DNA from: Candidatus Latescibacterota bacterium | GTDB lineage: Bacteria; Latescibacterota; UBA2968 | Assembly (NCBI GenBank): GCA_022824945.1 | Contig: JAJDYX010000047.1 | Span: forward strand, 124,001-188,000 | Length of the DNA stretch: 64,000 nt | Reading direction: 5' to 3' | Shown here: positions 9,555 to 19,922 of the stretch, in pieces | How positions within the stretch are numbered: position 1 is the first letter of the stretch | Layout: each line of letters begins with the position of its first letter | Notes under the pieces: model-generated | What the model saw: the letters and a program-made list of their open reading frames with translations, nothing else | What the model was told of the DNA's origin: nothing | Databases searched by the model: none | Program-made: the position numbers and the translations under genes

Positions 9555-11677
9555 CCGACCCCAAAGACAGGGACTCGAAACCGGATGAAGAAACACAGTC
9601 ATCCGACGAGACGCCTGATCGCGCTCCCACACAGCCCGAAGATGATGCGCCTGAAAAAGAAAAAGAGCGGCGACCCAACTTGTCCGTACTCAATCGGGAT
9701 AATGCTGATCGCAATGGGGCTTCGGAGAATGGCAAGTGGCCCTGGCGGCGCATCTCAAAACCACTGGCTTTCTGGGTCTTTTTTTTGCTGGTTATCATTT
9801 TTGCTTCCAAGTTTTTTGGCAATTCCCCCTCCAGCGATGTCGTACTCAGCTATAAAGAGTACAAATTGCTCCTCGAAGAGGGAAAAATCCAGAGCGCGAT
9901 CATTATCGATAACGAATTTCACGGCCATCTCGTCGCAGAAGAGCTTACCCCACCAGGGCGAAGACAACAGCACACCTTTCGCGATTTTGTCGTTGATCTG
10001 GGCGTCGTAGATGCCAAGACCATCGAAGAATGGCTCAAATACGGCGTTGACTTTCGCTTTCAAAGACCCTCCAACTGGCTCAACATATTTTTTAATTTTT
10101 TGCCGTGGCTCCTGTTCATAGGGCTTTGGCTTTTCATTTTGCGTCAGATGCAAGGAGGCCCCAAAGGCGCGTTTAGCTTTGGCAAAAGCAAAGCAAAGCT
10201 CGTCTCTGAAGATAAAACAACAATCACATTCAAAGACGTTGCAGGCGCCGAAGAAGCCAAGCAAGAACTACAGGAAATCATCGAATTTCTAAAAGATCCT
10301 CGCAAATTTCAACGTCTGGGCGGGCGCATTCCAAAAGGCGTACTCCTCGTTGGACCTCCCGGCACGGGCAAAACGCACATGGCACGCGCTGTCGCAGGCG
10401 AAGCGGGTGTCCCGTTCTTTTTGATGAGCGGCTCTGATTTTGTCGAAATGTTTGTCGGCGTGGGTGCTTCGCGTGTGCGCGATCTTTTTGAACAGGGGAA
10501 AAATCACGCCCCGTGTATCATCTTTATCGACGAAATAGATGCCGTGGGACGGCACCGCGGCGCAGGTATTGGAGGCGGTCACGACGAGCGCGAGCAAACC
10601 CTCAATCAACTCCTGGTTGAAATGGATGGTTTTGAATCCAAAGAGGGCCTCATCCTCATTGCAGCTACCAACCGTCCCGATGTGCTCGACCCCGCGCTGT
10701 TGCGCCCCGGGCGCTTCGACCGCCAGGTCGTGGTGGATCGTCCCGATGTTAGAGGGCGCGAAGGCATTCTGAAAGTCCACACCCGCAACACACCCCTCTC
10801 CGACGACGTCAACTTACATGTGCTGGCGCGAGGAACCCCCGGACTGGCAGGAGCAGACCTCGCCAACCTGGTCAACGAAGCTGCTCTTCTCGCTTCCAGA
10901 AATAATCGAGACCGCGTAACCATGAGCGACTTTGAAGATGCCAAAGACAAAGTCATGATGGGTGCAGAGCGGCGCAGCCTGGTCATTTCCGACAAAGAAA
11001 AACGCCTCACGTCCTATCACGAAATTGGTCACGCATTGGTAGCCAAACTCATACCAGAAAGCGATCCTCTGCACAAAGTGACCATCATCCCTCGCGGGCG
11101 TGCTCTCGGTGTCACACACACCCTCCCCATCGACGAACGCCACACTTATCCCCAGAGTTATTGTGAAGCGGTTCTCGCTTACGCCCTGGGTGGCAGAATT
11201 GCCGAAAAGCTCGTCTTTGGCGAAATCACAACAGGCGGGCAGCAAGACTACCGCATGGCCACCAATCTCGCCCGACAAATGGTTTGCGATTGGGGCATGA
11301 GTCCCAAACTGGGTCCCATTGCTTATGGGCAGCAAAACGACGAAATATTCCTCGGGCGCGAAATGGCACAACGCAGAGATCACAGCGACAGAGTGGCCGA
11401 AATGATCGATGAGGAAATCAAAAACTTCGTACTCAAAGCCGAGTCCCGCGCCGAACAATTGCTCAGCGATAACATCGACAAAGTCCACATACTCGCCAAA
11501 GCACTGCTGGAATTTGAAACTCTCGACGATGTACAGCTCAACCAGTTATTAGAAGGCAAAACACTCGAAAAACCAGTTGAGCCTGCAAAACAGCCAGAAA
11601 AATCGGAAGAAGAGCAGGAAGATCAAACATCGGAAAAGCACATCTCTGAACAAGAAAAACAGCCATCAGATGACTAA
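9551..11677 (+). CDS. ftsH: ATP-dependent zinc metalloprotease FtsH
   Basis: Walker [12 protein letters not shown] region ([20 protein letters not shown]), HEIGH zinc motif; ATGA overlap with tilS stop. Confidence 0.97.
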   Translation: MTDPKDRDSKPDEETQSSDETPDRAPTQPEDDAPEKEKERRPNLSVLNRDNADRNGASENGKWPWRRISKPLAFWVFFLLVIIFASKFFGNSPSSDVVLSYKEYKLLLEEGKIQSAIIIDNEFHGHLVAEELTPPGRRQQHTFRDFVVDLGVVDAKTIEEWLKYGVDFRFQRPSNWLNIFFNFLPWLLFIGLWLFILRQMQGGPKGAFSFGKSKAKLVSEDKTTITFKDVAGAEEAKQELQEIIEFLKDPRKFQRLGGRIPKGVLLVGPPGTGKTHMARAVAGEAGVPFFLMSGSDFVEMFVGVGASRVRDLFEQGKNHAPCIIFIDEIDAVGRHRGAGIGGGHDEREQTLNQLLVEMDGFESKEGLILIAATNRPDVLDPALLRPGRFDRQVVVDRPDVRGREGILKVHTRNTPLSDDVNLHVLARGTPGLAGADLANLVNEAALLASRNNRDRVTMSDFEDAKDKVMMGAERRSLVISDKEKRLTSYHEIGHALVAKLIPESDPLHKVTIIPRGRALGVTHTLPIDERHTYPQSYCEAVLAYALGGRIAEKLVFGEITTGGQQDYRMATNLARQMVCDWGMSPKLGPIAYGQQNDEIFLGREMAQRRDHSDRVAEMIDEEIKNFVLKAESRAEQLLSDNIDKVHILAKALLEFETLDDVQLNQLLEGKTLEKPVEPAKQPEKSEEEQEDQTSEKHISEQEKQPSDD

Positions 11678-11710
11678 AAAAAGAGATGGCGTTTGCCATC
11701 TCTTTTTTTT
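11676..11710 (+). terminator. Bidirectional hairpin with A- and U-tracts between ftsH and folP
   Basis: aaaaaaagagatggc gttt gccatctctttttttt. Confidence 0.85.
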
Positions 11711-11720
11711 CACCTCACCC

Positions 11721-12593
11721 ATGAAACACACACGCCCTATTTACCAGCTTTCCTGCTGTGGTACACCCCTTCAATTGGGTCATCGAACACTCGTGATGGG
11801 CGTTCTCAATGTCACGCCAGACTCGTTCTCAGACGGCGGCCTTTATTTTGAGCCGCTCAAAGCGATTGACCGAGCACGGGCACTGGTAGAAGCAGGTGCC
11901 GACATAATCGATATCGGAGGTGAATCATCCCGTCCAGCCGGGCCTTATGGCAAAGGGGCGACCGTTGTCTCTCTAAAAGAAGAACTGGATCGCACCATTC
12001 CCATTATTGAGGCCCTTGCCCCGCAACTCGGCGTACCCATCTCCATAGACACAACCAAATCCGAAGTCGCCCGACAGGCCATTGACAACGGCGCCACCAT
12101 TGTCAACGACATCAGTGCCCTGCGTTTTGACACAGGCATGATGCATCTGATCGCAGAAACGGGAGCTGCTGTTGTCCTGATGCACATGCAGGGAACGCCC
12201 TCAACCATGCAGCAAAACCCCATGTACGACGATGTCGTGTCCGATATTCTCGACTTTTTAAGCGCACAAATCGACAGCGCAAGGGCGATGGGCATTTCTC
12301 GATCTCAGATTGTAATTGATCCCGGACTGGGATTTGGCAAAAAATACGCGCACAATATCGAAATACTCGCCCGACTATCCGATTTTCACACGCTGGGATA
12401 TCCCCTTCTCATGGGTGCATCGCGCAAGCAATTTACCGCGCCACAAAGTCTGCCTCACGAGCGCCTACCGGGCAGCATTTCTGCAGCCACCTGGGGCGCA
12501 ATCGCAGGCGTTCACATTATAAGGGTTCACGATGTCGCGGAAACTGTCCAGGCATTGGCACTATCAGACAGCGTCTGCCGTATGAATTTGTGA
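11721..12593 (+). CDS. folP: Dihydropteroate synthase
   Basis: MGVLNVTPDSFSDGG, DIGGESSRP, PISIDTTKSEVA, DPGLGFGK motifs. The frame stays open upstream to an alternative ATG at 11670. Confidence 0.95.
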   Translation: MKHTRPIYQLSCCGTPLQLGHRTLVMGVLNVTPDSFSDGGLYFEPLKAIDRARALVEAGADIIDIGGESSRPAGPYGKGATVVSLKEELDRTIPIIEALAPQLGVPISIDTTKSEVARQAIDNGATIVNDISALRFDTGMMHLIAETGAAVVLMHMQGTPSTMQQNPMYDDVVSDILDFLSAQIDSARAMGISRSQIVIDPGLGFGKKYAHNIEILARLSDFHTLGYPLLMGASRKQFTAPQSLPHERLPGSISAATWGAIAGVHIIRVHDVAETVQALALSDSVCRMNL

Positions 12594-12671
12594 AACGCCT
12601 TGACATCACATGGCAAAACCCTGTAGTTTTTTGGGTAAATAATATCTCGACCTAAATTTAACGCCCTCCAA

Positions 12672-14027
12672 ATGTCGATGGACTATATATCTCTTTGTCG
12701 ATGGCTGTGTACCATCGGTCTTCTGTTCCTCTTTTTTGCGCTCCCCAGAGCGCATTCCCGATCTATTACACTCGAAGAGAGTTTGCAACACGCGCTATCG
12801 CACAATGAAAACCTGCTAATTGCACATGAAGAGCTGGACAAATCGCGCCAACGGGTTCGCCATGCAGTAGCCGATGTTCTGCCCCAGCTCGATATCACCA
12901 TGCAGTACACGCGCAACTGGTTGCTGCCCACGTTTTTTTTTGATACGCCAGCAGGCCAACAACAATTTACCGTAGGAGCACACAACAACCTCATCGGTAC
13001 AGTTGGCATACGACAACCCCTTTGGGGTGGGGGCAAATCTTTTTCTGCCATGCGCGCCGCGCGTCTGTTCCAACAATTTTCGATGGAAAAGGTGCGCGCT
13101 GCAAAGCAGCAATTACACACCCGGGTCGAAACGACTTTTTACGACCTGCTCCTGACTCGGGAACTCACGCGCGTCAGCAAATCTTCTGTAGCGCGTGCGC
13201 GTGCAAATTTCAGACGCGTCGAAAAATTGCGTGAGGCAGGGCGCGTATCGGACTACGATTTACTGCGTGCACAGGTACAGGTCGCCGAACTGCTGACCGA
13301 TTCCATAAGTACGGAAAATGCGCGTGTATTGGCAGATCTCGCGTTCAAAAACCAGATCGGCATTGCCCCCAATGAACCCATTACACCTCACGGGACTTTC
13401 CGCGAAAAATCCCACCTTTTATCGACCAGTACCGAGACAGTCCTGATTGACCTCTCAATGCAAATGAATCCCATTGTGCGCCAATACGCCCTCGAGGTCG
13501 AAATGCTCCAGCATGCCGAGACCATTGCCCAATCAGAATCCCGCCCTACTGTAGATTTGATTGTCAATGGACAATGGCAGGCTCAAAAAAACGAATTTGA
13601 TTTTGTAAAAGACGATTTTCATCAGAGCTGGTTTTCGGGCATCGCCATCAACATTCCCATATTCGATGGCTTTCGCACCAATGCACAGGTCGCGCAGGCC
13701 CGCTCAGACACGCGGCAATCCGAACTGGTACAAAAGCAGACCGAGCGCGATGTGCGTTTCAACGTCCTGCAAGCGTGGCGCACTTTCCTCGAAGTTCGCG
13801 CCAAAAAAAGCGCGCAAATACAGGCCGTTGATCTCGCCCGTCGAGGCCTGGAAATCGCGGAATCGCGTTATGAAAACGGCGTTGGCACCCAGATTGAAGT
13901 CATCGATGGACAACTCACCTTACAACGCGCCGAAGCCGAACTCGCGCGCGCAAAGCGAGATATTGCTGTCGCCCTCGTACATTTAGAACTCAATGTGGGT
14001 ATTTTAGGTGAAGAGGATAAACCATGA
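12672..14027 (+). CDS. TolC-family outer membrane efflux protein
   Basis: SITLEESLQHALSHNENLLIA start, long amphipathic helices, adjacent MFP and RND genes. Confidence 0.9.
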   Translation: MSMDYISLCRWLCTIGLLFLFFALPRAHSRSITLEESLQHALSHNENLLIAHEELDKSRQRVRHAVADVLPQLDITMQYTRNWLLPTFFFDTPAGQQQFTVGAHNNLIGTVGIRQPLWGGGKSFSAMRAARLFQQFSMEKVRAAKQQLHTRVETTFYDLLLTRELTRVSKSSVARARANFRRVEKLREAGRVSDYDLLRAQVQVAELLTDSISTENARVLADLAFKNQIGIAPNEPITPHGTFREKSHLLSTSTETVLIDLSMQMNPIVRQYALEVEMLQHAETIAQSESRPTVDLIVNGQWQAQKNEFDFVKDDFHQSWFSGIAINIPIFDGFRTNAQVAQARSDTRQSELVQKQTERDVRFNVLQAWRTFLEVRAKKSAQIQAVDLARRGLEIAESRYENGVGTQIEVIDGQLTLQRAEAELARAKRDIAVALVHLELNVGILGEEDKP

Positions 14028-15073
14028 ATTTGTACAGGCTTTTAATACCCTGTCTTTTGATCGCGGTCCATCTGGGCTGTGGCGACGAATCTTCGGCGCA
14101 AAAAGAAATGCCCATAGAGCGCACCACCAATGTATCTACATTTGTAATCAAACCCGATTCGCTCATCCAATACAGCAGGCTATCTGCCACAGTAAAAGCC
14201 TGGCGCGATGTGACCATCAGTGCGCTCGAATCAGGTGAGGTCATCGGCACGTACAAAGATGTGGGCGACTACGTCAACCGCGGAGAGGCTCTCGCACAAC
14301 TCAACATGGAACTCCTCCAAGCCGCATTGATCGAAGCCGAGGCCAATCTCAAGTTTCAAACCTACAATTACGAGCGCAGCAAACAACTTTTCTTGGAAGG
14401 ATCAATTTCCGAACAGGCGTATTTTGCCACAGAATACGACTTTCAAAAAGCCAAATCAACAGCGCAGACCTTAAAACATCGGCTCTCTTATGGGCAGATA
14501 CAAGCGCCTTTTTCAGGCACTATTGCAAAGCGGCATCTCTCACAAGGACAACATATTGCGCGGGGTGACGCAACATTTCGCATCGTACAAACCGACAGCC
14601 TGCGCGTTGCGGCCTGGGTAGCTGAGAGCGAAATCATCGACTTCGCCGAAGGCAGTTTCGTCACCCTTATCCTCGATGCTCTGCCGCACCAAACTTATGA
14701 GGGCACAATCGCCCATGTTGGCCCAGCAGCAGATACAGACCAGAGGGTTTTTCCCATTGAAATCTACTTGCCCAACCCAACAGGGCATATTCGCCCCGGC
14801 ATGATCGGCACGCTGAAAGCTGTGCGGCGCATTCATCGGCAGGCCGTCGTCATTCCTCGCGAAGCCATTATCGAACGCGAAACTGGGCCTGTGGCCTTTG
14901 TCGTAAAAGGCGACACGGCCCTTATGCGCCCGCTCAGCCTGGGGCCATCAGAAGCCGAGCGCGTTGTCGTCCAAAAGGGGCTTGCCTTTGGCGATCAGAT
15001 CGTCGTAAAAGGCGGGCGAGACCTCATTGATGGTGACTGCGTGGCAATAAAATATGCGGAACCCCTCCCATGA
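14024..15073 (+). CDS. RND efflux periplasmic adaptor (membrane fusion protein), lipoprotein
   Basis: Lipobox LGCG; half-lipoyl motif SGEVIGTYKDVGDYVNRGEALAQL; QAPFSGTIAKRHLSQGQHI; ATGA overlap with upstream gene. Confidence 0.92.
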   Translation: MNLYRLLIPCLLIAVHLGCGDESSAQKEMPIERTTNVSTFVIKPDSLIQYSRLSATVKAWRDVTISALESGEVIGTYKDVGDYVNRGEALAQLNMELLQAALIEAEANLKFQTYNYERSKQLFLEGSISEQAYFATEYDFQKAKSTAQTLKHRLSYGQIQAPFSGTIAKRHLSQGQHIARGDATFRIVQTDSLRVAAWVAESEIIDFAEGSFVTLILDALPHQTYEGTIAHVGPAADTDQRVFPIEIYLPNPTGHIRPGMIGTLKAVRRIHRQAVVIPREAIIERETGPVAFVVKGDTALMRPLSLGPSEAERVVVQKGLAFGDQIVVKGGRDLIDGDCVAIKYAEPLP

Positions 15074-18000
15074 CCATCACCGCGTACGCACTCAAACATC
15101 GCATCACCGTTTACGTCTTTGTCGGCATTCTCATCATCTCGGGCATCTCGACCTATTTGTCGCTTCCTCGCGAAGCCGCGCCGGATATTACCATACCCCT
15201 CATCATCGTCAGCACGCCGTATATCGGAGCTTCGCCTCAGGATGTTGAAAGCCTCATTACCCGACCTTTGGAAAAAGAACTTCAATCCATTGAAAACGTC
15301 AAAGTAATCCGCTCGAGTTCGGTCGAAGGCGCTTCGTCAATTACAGTCGAATTTAATCCCAATGCCGACATTGACAATGCACTCCAGCGCGTCAAAGACA
15401 AGGTCGATCTCGCCAAAACAGAATTACCCGATGATGCAGAAGACCCCGTGGTCCTCGAAGTCAACTTTTCCAATATCCCCATGATGATCGTCGCATTGTC
15501 AGGAGATTATGGACTTATTAGGCTCAAAGAAATTGCCGAAGACTTTGCCGATCATATCGAAACCATCCCCGGCATCCTTGAAGTACGCGTGGTCGGTGGT
15601 CTCGAACACGAAGTCAAAGTCGATGTCGATCCCGACCGCCTCATCGCCTACAAACTCGCCATCCAGGACGTAATAGAAGCCATCCAACGCGAAAACTTGA
15701 CCCTTCCTGGCGGCAGTGTGGATATAGGTGCATACAAATACGCCGTGCGCGTACCCGGCGAGCTTGAAACCGTTCCCCAGATTGGCGACCTCCTCATCAA
15801 AGCGTCGCAAGGCCGCCCGGTCTATATTCGCGATGTTGCCGATGTTGTATATGGGTTTAAGGATCGCGCAAATTACGCCCGCCTCAACCACAAGCCCAGT
15901 GTGAGCCTCGAAATTGTCAAACGCAGCGGTGAAAATCTGATTGCCATAGCCGATCAGATTAAAATCGCGCTTGACGATTTGAAACCCACCCTTCCCGCAG
16001 GCACGCAAATCACCATTTTGGGCGACCAGTCCGAAGACATTCGCATGATGGTCAAAGACCTCGAAAACAATATCGTATCCGGCCTGATCCTCGTCATTCT
16101 GGTGCTTCTCTTTTTCCTGGGCCTACGCAATGCCTTTTTTGTCGGTATCGCCATTCCTCTCTCTATGCTCATCGCCTTTGTCATCATCTCTATTATGGGC
16201 ATCACGCTCAATATGATCGTTTTGTTTAGCCTGATCCTCGCACTCGGCATGCTCGTCGATAATGCCATAGTCATTGTCGAAAATATATATCGCCACCGGC
16301 AAGAAGGCCAATCTCCCATCCAGGGAGCGTTGGATGGCACGGGAGAAGTTGCATGGCCTGTGATCACCTCAACACTGACGACATTATGTGCTTTTGCACC
16401 CATGATTGTCTGGCCCGGCATTATGGGCGAATTTATGAAATATTTGCCCATAACCCTGATCATAACCCTGTCATCGTCCCTCTTCGTGGGCCTCGTCCTC
16501 AATCCCACATTTTGTGCATCTTTCATGACAGTACGCGGAACAGTCAAAGAAACATCACCCCGCCTCCAGCGCAGCCTCAACGCCTACCAGCGTCGCCTTG
16601 AACTGGCACTCAATTACCCGGGAATAACCCTCTCTCTTGCAGCGAGCACACTCATCCTCGTCATTGTGGCGTACTATTTCACAGGCCGGGGCATCGAATT
16701 TTTTCCCGAAATTGAACCCAACACAGCCTACATCGATGTGCGCGCGCCATCTGGCACAAACCTCGAAACATCGGATCAACTGGCGCGCCAGATCGAATCC
16801 ATTCTCTCCGATATTCCCGATGTTGAAACCTATGTCGCCAACGTGGGTGTCTCGGGCGGAGATGAATTAGCGTCTGGCGAAGGCGTTTCAAATGCCAGTC
16901 GTATTTCCGTTGATTTTGTCGATGAAAGTATTCGACAACAGTCCTCTTTTAAGACCATTGAGGAAATTCGCAGCAAACTCAAAAATCTGACCGGTGCTGA
17001 AATCGAATTGTCCCAGGAGCGCGGTGGACCACCCGTAGGACCGCCCATCAGCGTTGAGGTATCCGGCGAAAATTTCGAAATTTTGGGTCAACTCTCCGCA
17101 CGCATCAAACGCATCGTGGCCGAAGTGCCCGGCGTTGTCGATCTCAAGGACGACTATGACCGCGGGCGTCCCGAAGTCCGCATCGTTGTAGATCGAGAAG
17201 CCGCTGCAATAGCGGGCCTCAATACGCGCCTGATTGCCGCTACAGTACGCTCGGCTGTTTACGGTTCAGAAGCCTCTGAATATCGGCTTGGCGAAGACGA
17301 GTACGATATTCGCGTGAGATTCAAGTCCGACAAACGCAACACCCTTGCCGACCTCGAGCGCATCACCATTGAAAAAGATGGCAAAATCACGCCCATAAGC
17401 GCGGTTGCACGCATAGAAACGGGCGGGGGATTTGGCAGCATTCGGCGCAAAGATCTCAAGCGCGTTATCTCCATCGAAGGCAAAGTGCAAGACCGCACAT
17501 CTGATGCAGCCATGCGCGATGTGCAGGCAGCCCTATCCGATTTTTCCCTTCCACCGGGCTATCAAATCGCCTATTCCGGGGAAAATGAAGAACAGCTAAA
17601 AGCCACCGCCTTTCTTTCCAAAGCCTTGCTCATAGCATTGGCGGGCATCGCGCTCATTCTGATTACGCAATTCAACTCCCTGGCCCTGCCCTTTACCATT
17701 CTCACATCCGTTATTTTGTCTATGATTGGCGTGCTAATCGGCCTGATTGTCACCGGAACTCCTTTTGGCATTCTCATGACGGGCATTGGCGTGATCAGCC
17801 TTGCAGGTGTGGTCGTCAACAACGCCATTGTTCTAATCGGCTATACCCTGCAATTGCGCCAGCGTGGCCTTTCAGCGCGCGAAGCGATCATACGCGCAGG
17901 CGTCGTAAGATTTCGCCCTGTCATTCTCACAGCCATAACCACCATCCTGGGCTTGCTGCCCCTTGCCACGGGTATAAGTTTTGACTTTCTTTCCTTTTCA

Positions 18001-18186
18001 TGGGAAATTGGAGGACGCAGCAGTCAGTGGTGGGGACCCATGGGCGTAGCTGTCATCTTTGGTCTCGCATTTGCCACTGCCCTCACACTGGTCGTTGTAC
18101 CTGTTCTAATCAGCCTTATCTGGCGATGGTTTGGCGCGCCCCAAATTGAATCGACATCCACATATCGCCACACAGCCGCTGATTGA
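15070..18186 (+). CDS. RND efflux inner-membrane permease (AcrB/MdtB-like)
   Basis: 1038 aa; LVDNAIVIVENIYRH, GVVVNNAIVLI; starts within the ATGA overlap. Confidence 0.96.
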   Translation: MTITAYALKHRITVYVFVGILIISGISTYLSLPREAAPDITIPLIIVSTPYIGASPQDVESLITRPLEKELQSIENVKVIRSSSVEGASSITVEFNPNADIDNALQRVKDKVDLAKTELPDDAEDPVVLEVNFSNIPMMIVALSGDYGLIRLKEIAEDFADHIETIPGILEVRVVGGLEHEVKVDVDPDRLIAYKLAIQDVIEAIQRENLTLPGGSVDIGAYKYAVRVPGELETVPQIGDLLIKASQGRPVYIRDVADVVYGFKDRANYARLNHKPSVSLEIVKRSGENLIAIADQIKIALDDLKPTLPAGTQITILGDQSEDIRMMVKDLENNIVSGLILVILVLLFFLGLRNAFFVGIAIPLSMLIAFVIISIMGITLNMIVLFSLILALGMLVDNAIVIVENIYRHRQEGQSPIQGALDGTGEVAWPVITSTLTTLCAFAPMIVWPGIMGEFMKYLPITLIITLSSSLFVGLVLNPTFCASFMTVRGTVKETSPRLQRSLNAYQRRLELALNYPGITLSLAASTLILVIVAYYFTGRGIEFFPEIEPNTAYIDVRAPSGTNLETSDQLARQIESILSDIPDVETYVANVGVSGGDELASGEGVSNASRISVDFVDESIRQQSSFKTIEEIRSKLKNLTGAEIELSQERGGPPVGPPISVEVSGENFEILGQLSARIKRIVAEVPGVVDLKDDYDRGRPEVRIVVDREAAAIAGLNTRLIAATVRSAVYGSEASEYRLGEDEYDIRVRFKSDKRNTLADLERITIEKDGKITPISAVARIETGGGFGSIRRKDLKRVISIEGKVQDRTSDAAMRDVQAALSDFSLPPGYQIAYSGENEEQLKATAFLSKALLIALAGIALILITQFNSLALPFTILTSVILSMIGVLIGLIVTGTPFGILMTGIGVISLAGVVVNNAIVLIGYTLQLRQRGLSAREAIIRAGVVRFRPVILTAITTILGLLPLATGISFDFLSFSWEIGGRSSQWWGPMGVAVIFGLAFATALTLVVVPVLISLIWRWFGAPQIESTSTYRHTAAD

Positions 18187-18198
18187 GCCATTAAGGCT

Positions 18199-18384
18199 AT
18201 GGAGACACCTATGTTGCTTCGTATATTTTTCTTTGCCCTTGTCCTGGTCCTGTTTTTTCGTTTTGTCGGTGGCCTGTTTCGCGCCATGATCATGCGCTCG
18301 ACCACACGCACATCATCGGAAAAAAAACCACGGCGCGACATTGACGATTCACAAATTCACGACGCGGACTTTAAAGACCTTTAG
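18199..18384 (+). CDS. Small membrane protein (DUF4834-like)
   Basis: N-terminal TM (LRIFFFALVLVLFFRFVGGLF) then a charged tail; follows the RND operon and precedes holA. Confidence 0.55.
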   Translation: METPMLLRIFFFALVLVLFFRFVGGLFRAMIMRSTTRTSSEKKPRRDIDDSQIHDADFKDL

Positions 18385-18402
18385 ACTCCTCGGATAACAC
18401 AG

Positions 18403-19428
18403 ATGGCTACCCGACGCCCTCGCAAAACTGGCCCATCGCCAGATCAAATTCTCGATGCCGTCAAAAAAGGCGAAATCTCATCCCTCTACTACTTCCACGG
18501 GGAAGAAGACTTTCAACGCGATCAGCTCATAGGCACCCTCGTTGAAACCCTCATTGAACCCGCAGCGCGCGCTTTCAACCTCGACATCTATCGCGCCGAA
18601 GACATCGATATTCCACAGGTTATTTCACAAGCACTCACCTTTCCAATGATGGCGCAACGCCGCCTGATTGTCCTCAAAAACGCCGACCGCTTACCCGATT
18701 CAGCCACCTCTGAACTCTTGCCTCTCATCGAATCTCCTCCCGAAACAACGACCATAATCATCGCAGCCACCAAACCCGATGGGCGCAAAAAACTATTTGC
18801 CGAACTTAGAAAACGCGCGATTACAATCGAATTTCGCCCGCCCTACGACAACGAAATTCCAGCCTGGATCCAGACACATGTCAAAACTCGGGGTAGGCAA
18901 ATCGCGCCCGACGCGGCTCACCTGCTCCACATGAGCATTGGGTCAAATCTGCGTGAATTGGACGGCGAAATCGAAAAACTCTTTATCACTACCAAATCCA
19001 ATCCAATCTCGCGCGAGGACGTCGCTCAGGTAATCGACAACACGCGGGGAGTCACGGTTTTTGAACTCGCCGACGCACTCGGACACCGTCAGTTGGACAA
19101 GGCGCAGATCCTTATTGGACGGCTCCGCGAACAGGGGGAACACCCCGCCGGCACGATCGCACTGCTCGTCCGTCACTTTGGGATTCTGCGGCGCGCGCGA
19201 TGGGCAACGGACCAGCGCCTGCCCAGGAATGCTCTATCTTCGCGTCTTAAAGTGCCCGCTTTTTTTCTAAATAACTACCTCGACCAGGCCCGTTTATTTG
19301 ACGAACGAGCACTCTGGAATGCCCATGATGCCCTTCTCGATGCAGACAATCGCCTCAAGTCCAGCGGCGGTACACCACACGAAATTCTCGCGCACCTGGC
19401 CTACCGAATTTGCCGTGCATCCCCTTGA
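18403..19428 (+). CDS. holA: DNA polymerase III subunit delta
   Basis: ISSLYYFHGEEDFQRDQLI; VFELADALGHRQLDKAQILIGRL; length and layout typical of HolA. Confidence 0.9.
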   Translation: MATRRPRKTGPSPDQILDAVKKGEISSLYYFHGEEDFQRDQLIGTLVETLIEPAARAFNLDIYRAEDIDIPQVISQALTFPMMAQRRLIVLKNADRLPDSATSELLPLIESPPETTTIIIAATKPDGRKKLFAELRKRAITIEFRPPYDNEIPAWIQTHVKTRGRQIAPDAAHLLHMSIGSNLRELDGEIEKLFITTKSNPISREDVAQVIDNTRGVTVFELADALGHRQLDKAQILIGRLREQGEHPAGTIALLVRHFGILRRARWATDQRLPRNALSSRLKVPAFFLNNYLDQARLFDERALWNAHDALLDADNRLKSSGGTPHEILAHLAYRICRASP

Positions 19429-19498
19429 CAACCCCATACAAATCTGGTAGCTTAGCACATTCTCATCAGAACAAACCCAATCTGAAAGGAGTCTCAAA

Positions 19499-19825
19499 GT
19501 GGGAAGCCCATTAAATGTTACAGATGAAAATTTCCAGACGGAAGTTGTGGATTCCGATCTTCCGGTGCTTGTGGATTTCTGGGCAACATGGTGCGGTCCA
19601 TGCCGCATGATTGCCCCCAGCATTGAGGAACTCGCTCGTGAATACGACGGTCGCGTTAAAATCTGCAAAGTCGATGTAGATCACGCACAGCAGACAGCAC
19701 AGGGATTTGGCATTCGCAGCATCCCCACATTGCTCATATTTAAAGACGGCAAACAGGCAGATCAGCTTATCGGCGCTGTCCCTAAAAGCGCGATAGAAGA
19801 CAAAATCAAAGCCGTACTTGCATAA
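19499..19825 (+). CDS. trxA: Thioredoxin (GTG start)
   Basis: LVDFWATWCGPCRMIAPSIEELA; GIRSIPTLLIFKDG. Confidence 0.96.
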   Translation: MGSPLNVTDENFQTEVVDSDLPVLVDFWATWCGPCRMIAPSIEELAREYDGRVKICKVDVDHAQQTAQGFGIRSIPTLLIFKDGKQADQLIGAVPKSAIEDKIKAVLA

Positions 19826-19827
19826 AA

Positions 19828-19856
19828 GAAGCCGGAGACAGTGTCCCCGGCTTCCT
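19828..19856 (+). terminator. Hairpin downstream of trxA
   Basis: gaagccggagacagtgtccccggcttc inverted repeat; U-tract not strong. Confidence 0.5.
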
Positions 19857-19866
19857 GGTCAAAAAA

Positions 19867-19905
19867 TAAAAAGCCCGATATCTTTTGCGATACCGGGCTT
19901 TTGTT
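19867..19905. terminator. Terminator hairpin between convergent trxA and radical SAM gene
   Basis: aaaaagcccgatatc ttttgc gataccgggctttt; U/A-tracts on both sides. Confidence 0.8.
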
Positions 19906-19922
19906 GTATGAGTTGATTCGCC

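Noticed and set aside
10814-11488. 224-aa minus-strand ORF
   Set aside because: Antisense to ftsH.
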